DNA of 64,000 nucleotides from Spirochaetales bacterium Spiro_07 (GTDB taxonomy: Bacteria > Spirochaetota > Spirochaetia > Treponematales > Treponemataceae): contig LVBI01000011.1 of the NCBI GenBank assembly GCA_001603145.1, positions 52,500 to 116,499 of the forward strand, in the 5' to 3' direction. The stretch's first letter is position 1. Every line of letters begins with the position of its first letter. Under the pieces are notes generated by a model. That model made no database searches. It was given only the letters and a program-made list of their open reading frames with translations, and was not told where the DNA came from. Below, in pieces: positions 50,360-58,782 of this stretch. The translations under genes and the position numbers were made by a program.

Positions 50360-51484
50360 CTAAATCAGCTTGTTTTGTCTGATATGCGCTACAAGCTTTT
50401 GCGCCAGCTTTTGATGCGTCTTTGCGCTTGGGTGCCAGTCTGCGCCGATTCCGTCTTTTTCGTCCTGCACATCAAATTTCAGCACAGAAATTTCAGCTTT
50501 CGGAAAATCTTGCTTGAAAAGCGTAGCTGCTTCTTCGATTGCGCCGCACAAGTCTTGCCCCATAACGCCGAGGCAGGCAACAATGGCCGCTTCCGGCGAA
50601 TTGCGGTGCACGCACTCAAGAAACTGGCGGTAGCAGCTTATGAATGTGTCTACGCGCTCTTTTTTTTGGCGCGTATAGCTTTGGTCATTCGTGCCGAGGT
50701 TTATGACAATTACATCGCTCTTAAAGCTTGCCGCACTCCAAGTTTCAGGCTCAAGTTTCAGCCTTAAAGAAAGCGATTTATCTGTGTAAGGGTAGAGCAT
50801 CGGCATGAGAATTTCTGTTCTTACATAGTCTTCTTCCGGCGCAATGTAGCAAGAAATGATGCCGATGCCGCTCCAACTGACCATCTGAAATTCTGCGCCA
50901 AGTTCTTTTGCGGTCAGAAATGCAAACGACTTGTCGGCGCGTTCTTGCGCTGTGGTGAACACGTCTTTTTCAAACACGCCGTCTATGCCGTAGCCGCATG
51001 TGATTGAATCGCCAATAAACTGAATTTTCGGCTTTTTGAGCACTTTGTCTTTTTTAGCTGAATCGATGCAATTTTCGAGGAGCTTGCCTTCAAGCTTTAA
51101 GCCGCAAAAACCAGCGTATGCAAATGCCGCTTCGCTCAACTTGATGACACGGATATGCACTGTTTTTGGCGTTGCGCTTTCAAAAAGCGTATAATCTGCA
51201 AGCTTTTTGTTGAGCTGAATGTGCTTGTCAGGCTCGCCGCCAAAGTTTTGCCAAAAATTAAGCGGCTTTTTTGCTGCGCTTGCGTCAAGCTCTGAAACAT
51301 AGACGCCGAGCCAGCATTTTGTGTCGCTCTGCCATGCATCCGGGTCTGAACATAAAGAACAGACAGCTTTTGTGCCGGCAAAGGCAAATTCAAAGCCAGC
51401 AGCGGAATAATCAAAATAGCGTACGCCGTCTATGTCCATCGTTCTGCCGAACCAAATCAGCGAATCTTTAGAAATGTCTGTCAT
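50360..51484 (-). CDS. SGNH-fold esterase, CE2-like
   Basis: 374 residues: an N-terminal beta-jelly-roll part (about 1-150) and a C-terminal SGNH hydrolase. Catalytic Ser in GDSITCGYG, Asn in INLGTNDQSY, and Asp/His in GADWHPSAKTH. This two-part arrangement and the GDSITCGYG sequence are typical of carbohydrate esterase family 2 (acetyl removal from hemicellulose). No signal peptide is visible, so it may act on imported acetylated oligosaccharides in the cytoplasm. It overlaps the end of relA by four bases (ATGA). A plant-fibre diet would fit; the precise substrate is an inference. Confidence 0.8.
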   Translation of the reverse strand: MTDISKDSLIWFGRTMDIDGVRYFDYSAAGFEFAFAGTKAVCSLCSDPDAWQSDTKCWLGVYVSELDASAAKKPLNFWQNFGGEPDKHIQLNKKLADYTLFESATPKTVHIRVIKLSEAAFAYAGFCGLKLEGKLLENCIDSAKKDKVLKKPKIQFIGDSITCGYGIDGVFEKDVFTTAQERADKSFAFLTAKELGAEFQMVSWSGIGIISCYIAPEEDYVRTEILMPMLYPYTDKSLSLRLKLEPETWSAASFKSDVIVINLGTNDQSYTRQKKERVDTFISCYRQFLECVHRNSPEAAIVACLGVMGQDLCGAIEEAATLFKQDFPKAEISVLKFDVQDEKDGIGADWHPSAKTHQKLAQKLVAHIRQNKLI

Positions 51485-53274
51485 TTAGCTTTATCCTTAT
51501 CGGCGGAAGAATCCCATTCAATTTGAACCAGGCGCTCTTCGATGTTTGGGATGCGCCAGACATTGCGGCAGTCTTCGCGGTGAACAATGATGCCGCGACC
51601 GCGCGAAACGTAGCCCACAACGTCGTCGCCGAATTTGGGGGAACAGCAGCCGGCGAGGCTGAACAAAAAATTTGAGGTGTCGCCGATGCGGATGCGCGCC
51701 GTCATCGTCTTGTGCACAAGCTCGGCCTGCTCGGCTTCTTGCTCTTGCTCTGCGCTTTTGGGCGAGTGGTTGTGGTGGCTGAAAACAGGCTGCACGATAG
51801 CAGTGGCGGCAGTTTCACCTTCAGGTTTTAGTGCGGCCGTAAATGTCGGGTCATGCTCGTTAAGATAAGCGCGGATTTTCGCCTTTGCCTTTGCAGTTTT
51901 TACCACGTTCAGCTGATTAACTGTCGGGTGTGCGGAAGGGCTTGTCAAAACTTCAATTGTCTGTGTGTTTTCAAGCGGCGTGCCGAGCGCAATAATCTGG
52001 CCGTCTGCTTTTGCGCCGGTTATCTTTTCGCCAATGGCTGAATGAATTGCATAAGCAAAGTCTATTGCGCAAGAACCGGCCGGCAGCTCAATTACGTCGC
52101 CGTGCGGTGTGAACACAAAAACCGAATTGCCGAGCAGCTCGCCCTTGATGGCGGCAAAAAACTCGCGCTGAGTTTCTTCAGCCGTATCTTGAGCCGCTGC
52201 CTTGGCAAGCGTCTTCATTTTATTGACGACATCAAGGCTTGAAGCGGAAACCGCATCTTTGTTTGTGCCTTTCTTGTAAAGCCAGTGGCTTGCAACGCCG
52301 TTTTCAGCCGTGTCGTGCATCTTGAAAGTTCTAATCTGAATTTCAAGCGGTTTGCCGTTACATTCTACGGTTGTGTGCAGAGACTGGTAACCGTTGCTTT
52401 TCGGGTTTGCAATGTAGTCTTTGAAGCGGCCGTCGACAGGCTTCCACAAATTATGCACAAGCCCCACAAGCGTGTAGCACTGAACGGTGTTGCTGCACAA
52501 AATCCGTATTGCAAGCAAGTCAAAAAGCTCGTCCGCGCTTTTGTTGCGTTTTCGCATTTTCTGGTAAATCGAATAAAAGTGCTTTGCCCTGCCCTTTACC
52601 ACGACCTCGATTCCGGCTTTTTTTGCTTCTTCTTCGATTTTGGCGACTGCCGTGTTTATGTATTCGGCGCGCTCGTCTTTTTTTAGCGAAACAATCTTCT
52701 TTATATGTGCAAAAATTTCAGGGTTTGAAAATTTCAGGCTTAAGTCTTCAAGCTCGTCTTTAACAGAAGAAATGCCGAGCCTGTTTGCAATCGGTGCCCA
52801 AATGCCGATTGCTTCGTAAGCGGTTTTGCGCTGTTTTTCAACGTCAACGCCTTTGAGGTTGCGCATTCGGTCAAGCTTGTCTGTAAGCTTTACGATGATT
52901 GTCCTGATGTCGTTTACAAGCGCAAAAATCATCTTGCGGATTGAATCTGCCTGCTGCTGTGTCTTGCACTTCATTGTGAGCTTTGAAATTACGGCAGATT
53001 CATCTAAAAGCAGAAGCACTGTCTTTCCGAATTTCTGCTCAACTTCGGCGCGTTCTTTTTCGTCAAATTTGATGTTGTGCAGCGCACCCGCAACGCATGT
53101 CGGTGCGTCCATGTTCAGCTGAAGCAGAATATCTGCAACTCTCAGCTGATGAGAAATTTCGATGTTTGCTTTTTTTGCTTCGGGCAGCGCTTCTATAAAA
53201 GAAGCCGCTTCTTTTATAGCGTTTGCCGCAGATTCTGTCCGTGCGCTTACGGTTTCCGTGCTTGCGTTACTCGT
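51481..53274 (-). CDS. relA: RelA/SpoT-type (p)ppGpp synthetase, apparent ACG start
   Basis: The ORF from the first ATG (53112) lacks the beginning of the protein, but the frame is open to a TGA near 53295 and encodes the expected start of the family (EISHQLRVADILLQLNMD). The only start with a ribosome site is ACG at 53274: AGGAGG lies six bases before it. That gives 597 residues. The hydrolase HD site is lost (LHNIKFD in place of L-H-D-V-x-E-D), so it should be synthesis-only. Synthetase motifs RAKHFYSIYQKM, DLLAIRI, NGYQSLHTTV and EIQIRT are intact; a TGS domain and a Cys-pair domain (GCCSPKFGD) follow. The C-terminal ACT domain is absent. The start overlaps the Nudix-PrmC gene by 28 bases. 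Confidence 0.88.
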   Translation of the reverse strand, partial: TSNASTETVSARTESAANAIKEAASFIEALPEAKKANIEISHQLRVADILLQLNMDAPTCVAGALHNIKFDEKERAEVEQKFGKTVLLLLDESAVISKLTMKCKTQQQADSIRKMIFALVNDIRTIIVKLTDKLDRMRNLKGVDVEKQRKTAYEAIGIWAPIANRLGISSVKDELEDLSLKFSNPEIFAHIKKIVSLKKDERAEYINTAVAKIEEEAKKAGIEVVVKGRAKHFYSIYQKMRKRNKSADELFDLLAIRILCSNTVQCYTLVGLVHNLWKPVDGRFKDYIANPKSNGYQSLHTTVECNGKPLEIQIRTFKMHDTAENGVASHWLYKKGTNKDAVSASSLDVVNKMKTLAKAAAQDTAEETQREFFAAIKGELLGNSVFVFTPHGDVIELPAGSCAIDFAYAIHSAIGEKITGAKADGQIIALGTPLENTQTIEVLTSPSAHPTVNQLNVVKTAKAKAKIRAYLNEHDPTFTAALKPEGETAATAIVQPVFSHHNHSPKSAEQEQEAEQAELVHKTMTARIRIGDTSNFLFSLAGCCSPKFGDDVVGYVSRGRGIIVHREDCRNVWRIPNIEERLVQIEWDSSADKDKAK

Positions 53275-54716
53275 GGCTGCCCTCCTAAATCGTCAAAAGT
53301 CTGAACATCAGCAAAACCGGCTTCTTTTAAAAGCACGGCTGTCTCTGCCGCATTGTATTCGCCTGTTTCAATGAGCAGTATACCGTTTTTATCAAGCGCT
53401 TGCCATACCTCTGGAATAAGCTTTCTGATTATATCAAGCCCGTCTGCACCGCCGTCAAGCGCAAGCCGCGGCTCGCTCCGCCCGTCTTGCAGAAGCTCGT
53501 CCGTTATGCGGCTCGGCACATAAGGCGGGTTAGACAAAATAAGGTCAAACTTCGCCGCGCTGCTAGAACCGCCGTCAGTTTGCGCTTTTCCGCTTTCGCT
53601 CAGCAGCGGCTCAAGTAGGTCGCCCTGAACAAAGCTGATATTTTCTGCATTGTTGCCGAGAATTGTGCTTGCGTTGCGTTTTGCAACATCAAGTGCGGCT
53701 TTTGAAACGTCAGTCAGCGTAAAATTGAACTTTTCAAGCGGCAAATTTTGTTCAAGCGCTTCTTGCAAAACGCTAATGCCGATGCAGCCCGAACCTGTGC
53801 AGACATCAGCAAGGCGCAGCAGTTTTTCTGGGCTAAGCTTGAAAAAGTCTGAAACATGCTTTACTGCAAGCTCAACAAGCAATTCAGTGTCGGGCTTTGG
53901 TATAAGCACGGCCGGAGAAACTTCAAAAGTGCTTTTCCAAAAATCCTTGCGGCCTGTCAGATAAGCCACAGGCATTCCGTCTGCGCGCTTAAAAAGCAGC
54001 TTTGCAAAAGCCGCTGTGTCTTCCGCTGAAACTTTGTCTTCGGCGCGCAGAAGCAGCTCGTTTTTCTGGCAGCCAAGCACATGCGCAAGCAAAAGCGAAG
54101 AATCAAGTTCCGGCGTGGCCGTGCTTGCGCTTCTAAGCTCAGCTGCGCCCCATGCGCGCAACGCAAAGACTGTGCCTGGCTTCTGCAGCGACTTTTTCAG
54201 CACGTCAAAATACGGCTGCCATGTAGTTTCAAAGGGCATAAAGCTGCCCTGCTGCCACAAGTTTATAACCTCTTCAAGCGTGCACCATTTAGCTTCGCAG
54301 ACTTCTTCCGGCTGCAAGACAGGGGCAAGCTGTGGCTTGCCCGAAACATCGTCAAATTCAAAGAGCCAGCAGTCAAGAAAAAACGAAGGATTTTCCGGCT
54401 CTGGCGGCACAAACCTATATGAAAAAAGCAGAGTGCTTTGCGCATCATCTGCTTTTATTCCGAGTTCTTCGTTTAATTCGCGCAGCGCGGCTGCTTTGCT
54501 CGATTCGCCTGCTTTTGCAGAACCGCCTGTCGGCTGCCAGTAGCCGCCCCAGAAAATTTGCGGCACGCGCCTTGAAACAAGCAGCTTGCCGTCGCTTTTT
54601 CTCCTAACCCAGGCGTGTATAATCAGGTGATAGTCTGTTTTGTCTATGGTTGAGCCGCGCACGGCCGTTCTGTTCTGCGGTTTGCGCACGCGGTCAAAGA
54701 TGTCCCACAATTCCAT
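53247..54716 (-). CDS. prmC: Fusion: Nudix hydrolase plus release-factor glutamine methyltransferase PrmC
   Basis: 489 residues in one open frame. Residues 1-170 are a Nudix hydrolase with a complete box G65-x5-E71-x7-R79-E-L-x-E-E-L-G-I (to 87); close to IPP-isomerase/MutT-like forms. Residues 180-489 are PrmC: helical N domain (ELDSSLLLAHVLGCQKNELLL, GMPVAYLTGRKDFW), SAM loop LADVCTGSGCIGISV and catalytic NPPY. PrmC methylates Gln of the GGQ motif of release factors; prfA (RF1) lies just upstream with three bases between. Joining to a Nudix domain is unusual, as most PrmC proteins are 280-300 residues long. The Nudix substrate is unknown. Confidence 0.9.
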   Translation of the reverse strand: MELWDIFDRVRKPQNRTAVRGSTIDKTDYHLIIHAWVRRKSDGKLLVSRRVPQIFWGGYWQPTGGSAKAGESSKAAALRELNEELGIKADDAQSTLLFSYRFVPPEPENPSFFLDCWLFEFDDVSGKPQLAPVLQPEEVCEAKWCTLEEVINLWQQGSFMPFETTWQPYFDVLKKSLQKPGTVFALRAWGAAELRSASTATPELDSSLLLAHVLGCQKNELLLRAEDKVSAEDTAAFAKLLFKRADGMPVAYLTGRKDFWKSTFEVSPAVLIPKPDTELLVELAVKHVSDFFKLSPEKLLRLADVCTGSGCIGISVLQEALEQNLPLEKFNFTLTDVSKAALDVAKRNASTILGNNAENISFVQGDLLEPLLSESGKAQTDGGSSSAAKFDLILSNPPYVPSRITDELLQDGRSEPRLALDGGADGLDIIRKLIPEVWQALDKNGILLIETGEYNAAETAVLLKEAGFADVQTFDDLGGQPRVTQARKP

Positions 54717-54719
54717 AGA

Positions 54720-55799
54720 TTAAGAAAGTGCAGTGCCGTCAGCCTTGAGCAGCGCCTCTTTGTTGTAGATGCAGAGCGCGTCAATCAGCTCGTCAAGCTG
54801 GCCTTGCATAACCTGGTCAAGCTTGTAAAGCGTAAGGTTGATGCGGTGGTCCGTAAGTCTGTTCTGCGGAAAGTTGTACGTGCGTATGCGCTCGCTTCTG
54901 TCTCCAGAACCAACCATATTGCGCCTTGCGGCGGCACGTTCCGCATTTTTCTTTGATTCTTCAAGGTCAAAAAGACGCGCACGAAGAACACGCCAAGCCT
55001 TTGCCTTGTTCTTAATCTGGCTTTTTTCGTCCTGCTGAATTACGACAATGCCTGTCGGAATATGCGTAAGGCGCACGGCAGAATCTGTCGTGTTGACGCA
55101 CTGACCGCCCGGGCCGCCGGCGCGCATAACGTCAACGCGCACATCTTCTGGCTTTATGTCAATTTCAGTTTCTTCTGCTTCAGGCAGAACCGCAACGGTT
55201 ACGGCCGAAGTATGAACTCGGCCCTGCGCTTCAGTTTCAGGCACACGCTGAACGCGGTGAACGCCGCTTTCGTAGCGCAAGCTGCCGTAGACATATTTTC
55301 CGCTAATTGAAAGCGAAATCTCTTTGTAGCCGCCGACTTCTGTTTCGTTGGCGTCCATTATTTCGTATTTCCAGCCTTTCATGTCGGCGTAGCGCGTATA
55401 CATGCGGAACAAATCTGCCGCAAAAAGCGAAGACTCGTCGCCGCCGGTGCCGCCGCGGATTTCCATGATGATGTTCTTTTCTTCAAGCGGGTCAGGCGGA
55501 ATCAGCAGAAACTTTATCTTTTCTTCGATTTTTGGCTTTTCTTCTTCAAGCCCTTTCAGCTCTTCGCGCGCCATTTCCTTCATGTCGTGGTCGTCTTCTT
55601 CGGTTATAAGCTGCTTTGCGTCTTCTATGCCCTGAAGAATAGTCTTATATTCTTCGTAAGCTTCCATAACGCTTGAAAGGTGAGAATGCTCGCGCATTAT
55701 GTCTTTGTATTTTTTCGGGTCTTTGACCAGTTCCGGGTCTTGTATCTGTTCGTTCACTTCGGCAAAACGCTTTGCCATTTGTTCCAGTCGCTTAATCAT
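54720..55799 (-). CDS. prfA: Peptide chain release factor 1
   Basis: 359 residues, full length. GGQ at 231-233 ([12 protein letters not shown]) for peptide release and the anticodon-like tripeptide PET at 187-189 ([10 protein letters not shown]; the P-x-T motif) for stop-codon reading, both in place. Terminates at UAA and UAG. On the minus strand, TATACT (55806-55811) with a TGC before it lies six bases from the ATG and there is no ribosome site: leaderless candidate. The PrmC fusion gene follows after three bases, so factor and its modifying enzyme are made together. Confidence 0.97.
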   Translation of the reverse strand: MIKRLEQMAKRFAEVNEQIQDPELVKDPKKYKDIMREHSHLSSVMEAYEEYKTILQGIEDAKQLITEEDDHDMKEMAREELKGLEEEKPKIEEKIKFLLIPPDPLEEKNIIMEIRGGTGGDESSLFAADLFRMYTRYADMKGWKYEIMDANETEVGGYKEISLSISGKYVYGSLRYESGVHRVQRVPETEAQGRVHTSAVTVAVLPEAEETEIDIKPEDVRVDVMRAGGPGGQCVNTTDSAVRLTHIPTGIVVIQQDEKSQIKNKAKAWRVLRARLFDLEESKKNAERAAARRNMVGSGDRSERIRTYNFPQNRLTDHRINLTLYKLDQVMQGQLDELIDALCIYNKEALLKADGTALS

Positions 55800-55805
55800 G
55801 CGCTA

Positions 55806-55811
55806 AGTATA
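55806..55811 (-). promoter_or_regulatory. prfA -10 box next to the start codon
   Basis: Extended -10 TGC-TATACT, six bases before the ATG. No good -35 at 17 bases, so the extension may compensate. Confidence 0.45.
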
Positions 55812-55919
55812 GCAAATTGTATGTTTCTAGAAAAGGCGCGGTAACGAATTCTTTAGAACAAGTTGCCGCGCCCATGTGAAGCCTGCTTATTAGGTTCAAT
55901 TTCGAGTTTCATTCAATTG

Positions 55920-55948
55920 TGTCATTGCCGTTCTAAACACGGCAATCT
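55920..55948. repeat. R1 palindrome
   Basis: TGTCATT, GCCGT-tctaaac-ACGGC, AATCT. A further hairpin, CTATCTGTCGACAGGTAG, follows near 55993. The 323-base spacer 55800-56122 holds no gene. Confidence 0.6.
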
Positions 55949-56021
55949 AATGGCAATTATTATTGGTTTTGTGAAGAAAGATTGTCAGGTCACCTATCTG
56001 TCGACAGGTAGACGCCCGACG

Positions 56022-56053
56022 TTGACAAATTCTTGCAAAATTTATGATAAAAT
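56022..56053 (+). promoter_or_regulatory. Probable promoter of the SH3b gene
   Basis: TTGACA (56022-56027) with TATGAT (56043-56048, 15-base spacer) or GATAAA (18-base spacer) as -10. AAAGAGAGC precedes the ATG at 56123. Confidence 0.45.
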
Positions 56054-56122
56054 AACAAAACTTGAAATTGAGACTAATAGTATATATGTCTTAAATACTA
56101 TTTAAAGAAAAGAGAGCTATCT

Positions 56123-56890
56123 ATGAAGAAGTTTTTATTAGTTTTTAGTGTTTTAGTGATTTTTAATTTATATTGTTTTGCGGAAGTTACAACAGACTCA
56201 ATCTGGGGTGTTTGGGATTTTAAAAGTAAAAAATATCCTTATGAATCACTTCAAACTGCAACGGCTGATGGAGTTGAATATCTCCGTACGACATGGGAAC
56301 TTTTGATTTTTGAAAAGAACAATGAAGGGAAATCTGTCATTAGGGAACAAGGTTACGGTAGCGATTTATTGGATTATTATCAAAAGGACAGCAAGACGAT
56401 TGTTCTTTGTATCAGAACAATTGGTGATATTATGCAATATGGTGAAGTTGCCATGCATTTCATCGATGAAAATAATGTATGGTTTGAAGTTTTGAAACCT
56501 ACAAAAAATAATACAAACTTGCCTTTAATAACAGATTTTAAAGGTAATAAAATTTTGACTCGTATGCCGACAATTGCTTCTTTGAATATACCGGTAATAA
56601 CATTAAATGAAGGTGACTTGATGTATTGCAATGATAATTTGCGTCTAAGAACTGAACATTCTATTCATTCTTCTGATTCAAAAGTAATTGTCTGCATGAA
56701 AAAAGGCACAAAAGTTAAAGTAGTACAAAAATACAATTGGCCCGGCTACATTGACGGTGTAGTTTCAGACTGGGTTGAAGTTGAAGTAATCGAAGATTCA
56801 TTCGACAAAGACGGCAAGCCGTTGCCGAAAGGCACTCGCGGCTGGTGTTTTGGCGCATACCTGACTTTAATTGATGATGGTTCAAAATAG
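56123..56890 (+). CDS. Secreted SH3b-domain protein
   Basis: 255 residues with a signal peptide (FLLVFSVLVIFNLYCFA). The middle is unlike any family I know. The last 85 residues look like a bacterial SH3 domain: NLRLRTEHSIHSSDSKVI, MKKGTKVKVVQK, then VSDWVEVEVI and RGWCFGAYL, as in proteins that bind peptidoglycan or other cell-wall peptides. AT-richer than its neighbours upstream, GC rises towards the 3' end. Similar lipoprotein-like SH3b proteins are common in Treponema, often in several copies. Role unknown. Confidence 0.7.
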   Translation: MKKFLLVFSVLVIFNLYCFAEVTTDSIWGVWDFKSKKYPYESLQTATADGVEYLRTTWELLIFEKNNEGKSVIREQGYGSDLLDYYQKDSKTIVLCIRTIGDIMQYGEVAMHFIDENNVWFEVLKPTKNNTNLPLITDFKGNKILTRMPTIASLNIPVITLNEGDLMYCNDNLRLRTEHSIHSSDSKVIVCMKKGTKVKVVQKYNWPGYIDGVVSDWVEVEVIEDSFDKDGKPLPKGTRGWCFGAYLTLIDDGSK

Positions 56891-56904
56891 AATTCATCTC
56901 ACGA

Positions 56905-56988
56905 TTCATTCGTGCCGAGGGGTTGATACCCTGACACCGCTAGAAGCTTTGTTGCGGGTCTGCGTCGAAACAAAGGGTATCAAACCTG
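56905..56988. repeat. R2 repeat, copy 2
   Basis: ATTCATTCGTG, GGGGTTGATACCCT, GCTAGAAGCTT, GGGTCTGCG, then AGGGTATCAAACC. The ends form an inverted repeat (GGTTGATACCCT / AGGGTATCAAACC, one mismatch). Same blocks as 731-803 read on the other strand. The 284-base spacer 56891-57173 holds no other feature except the promoter below. Confidence 0.6.
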
Positions 56989-57161
56989 AGTGCAATTGGG
57001 TAATCATGCAAACTTTGGGTATTCAAAAACAGAAGCCTGCATAAACAGATTCTGTGATGAAACGGAATCTGGCAAGAGTATGTTCAGTCTGTAAAAAGGT
57101 AATGGAATTAGTCTATTGCGAAAAGAAAAGCTCAACAATAGAAAAAGCTCTGTGGGTATGC

Positions 57162-57167
57162 TATAAT
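57162..57167 (+). promoter_or_regulatory. -10 box next to the AAA/PD-(D/E)XK gene start
   Basis: Extended -10 TGC-TATAAT, six bases before the ATG at 57174, no ribosome site. A 17-base spaced -35 would be TAGAAA, which is poor. Confidence 0.5.
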
Positions 57168-57173
57168 GCCGCT

Positions 57174-58757
57174 ATGAATCAAAGATTTTTGCCAATTGGC
57201 ATTCAGGATTTTGAAGACTTACGCAAGCGTGACTGCATTTATGTAGATAAAACAGCACTTATATACAAACTTGCTGCAGAAGGAAAACCATACTTTTTAA
57301 GCCGTCCGCGGCGGTTCGGCAAAAGTCTTCTGCTTTCTACAATGGAAGCATATTTCCTCGGCAAAAAAGAACTGTTCAAAGGTCTTGCGCTCGAAAAGCT
57401 CGAAAAGGACTGGACTGTATATCCGGTTATAAAAATCAGTTTTGGGGCTGATAATTACCCTGATTTGGCAAGCCTGAAATCTGCTCTGAATCTGCAGCTT
57501 TCAAAGTATGAAAAGACGTATAACATTCAGGTTGAGGACAACCGTTTTGCACCGCGTTTGAATAATATCATTACAAATGTCAGCGAACAGACCAATCAAA
57601 AAGTTGTCATCCTCATCGATGAATACGACAAGCCGATTCTAGACGCGCTTTACACAGAATATGAAGAGCCCAACCGTCAGGAACTAAGAAGTTTTTACAG
57701 CCCGCTCAAAGACTGCGACAAGTATATCCGCTTTTTGTTCATAACAGGAATTACGAAAGTAAGCCATGTAAATATTTTTTCAGGCTTGAATCAGCTGAAT
57801 GATATTAGTCTTAATCAGGATTTCTGTACCCTGTGTGGAATTTCAGAAACAGAACTTGAGAAATATTTTAAGCCAGAAATAGAAAAACTTGCAAAAGATA
57901 GAGAACTGACCGTTTCTGAAACAAAAGAAAAACTGGCAGAAATGTATGACGGCTATCATTTTTCTTTTAGAGGAGAAGGAGTTTATAATCCGTTCTGTTT
58001 ATTCAAATGCTTCTTTGAAAAAATGTTCGGTTCATATTGGTTTGAAAGTGGTACACCATCATTTCTGGTAAAGACACTGCAGAATCAGCCGCTCGAATTA
58101 TCGACTATGGTAAACGGCCGGCTTGCAAAAGAAAATCAGTTTAAGAATTATGATCCTGACAGCAAAAACATGCTGCCTGTAATTTATCAGAGCGGATATC
58201 TTACGATTAAAGGCTATGATAAAGAAAACAACCTTTATAAACTTGATTTTCCGAACCGCGAAATCGAAGAAGGCTTTCTTGAAGTTCTGCTCAAAAAGTT
58301 TATAACAGTTCCGTATGATGATATTGGGCTTGAAATCAACAATCTGAAAAATGCCTTGAAGAATCACGATGTAGATAAAGCGCTTTCCATAATAAAAGCC
58401 GCGATTGCCGATTTGCCGACTGTCGTAAAAAAAGACATGTGCGAAAATTACTATGAATCTGTCACGCATCTTGTTTTCAGGCTTACAGGATTCAGGGTTG
58501 TCAGTGAGCTGCAGTCTGTCGCCGGAAGAAGCGACATTGTGCTTACTACAAAAGACAGCGTTTTCATCTTTGAGCTGAAAATGGACAAAGGATGCGGTTT
58601 TGAAGAAGTTGCCGCCGAAGCCCTTACACAGATTGATGCCAACGGCTACGCAGACCGCTTTGCCGTAAGCGGAAAAACAATGTACAAAGCGGGAGTTGTC
58701 TTTTCAAGCGACGGAAAGGGCTTGCTCGGCTGGAAAGTAGCGGGGGCGAACAGCTGA
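57174..58757 (+). CDS. AAA-ATPase-like / PD-(D/E)XK nuclease-like protein
   Basis: 527 residues from the ATG at 57174. The 40 codons upstream in frame are not typical of the family, and the -10 box just before 57174 supports the short form. N terminus: AAA_ATPase-like domain with IGIQDFEDLRKRDCIYVDKT, FLSRPRRFGKSLLLSTM (P-loop variant) and VVILIDEYDKPI (Walker B). C terminus: PD-(D/E)XK-type (DUF1703): GRSDIVLTTKDSVFIFELKM with D and E-x-K. Family is widespread in gut anaerobes and often in many copies; function not known, perhaps DNA or nucleotide related mobile-element biology. Confidence 0.85.
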   Translation: MNQRFLPIGIQDFEDLRKRDCIYVDKTALIYKLAAEGKPYFLSRPRRFGKSLLLSTMEAYFLGKKELFKGLALEKLEKDWTVYPVIKISFGADNYPDLASLKSALNLQLSKYEKTYNIQVEDNRFAPRLNNIITNVSEQTNQKVVILIDEYDKPILDALYTEYEEPNRQELRSFYSPLKDCDKYIRFLFITGITKVSHVNIFSGLNQLNDISLNQDFCTLCGISETELEKYFKPEIEKLAKDRELTVSETKEKLAEMYDGYHFSFRGEGVYNPFCLFKCFFEKMFGSYWFESGTPSFLVKTLQNQPLELSTMVNGRLAKENQFKNYDPDSKNMLPVIYQSGYLTIKGYDKENNLYKLDFPNREIEEGFLEVLLKKFITVPYDDIGLEINNLKNALKNHDVDKALSIIKAAIADLPTVVKKDMCENYYESVTHLVFRLTGFRVVSELQSVAGRSDIVLTTKDSVFIFELKMDKGCGFEEVAAEALTQIDANGYADRFAVSGKTMYKAGVVFSSDGKGLLGWKVAGANS

Positions 58758-58782
58758 GCAACGATGCGATGTGTGTGTTTCG

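Noticed and set aside
50148..50363. 71-residue ORF in the spacer before the esterase
   Set aside because: Encoded by the R1 palindrome cluster; same artefact as above.
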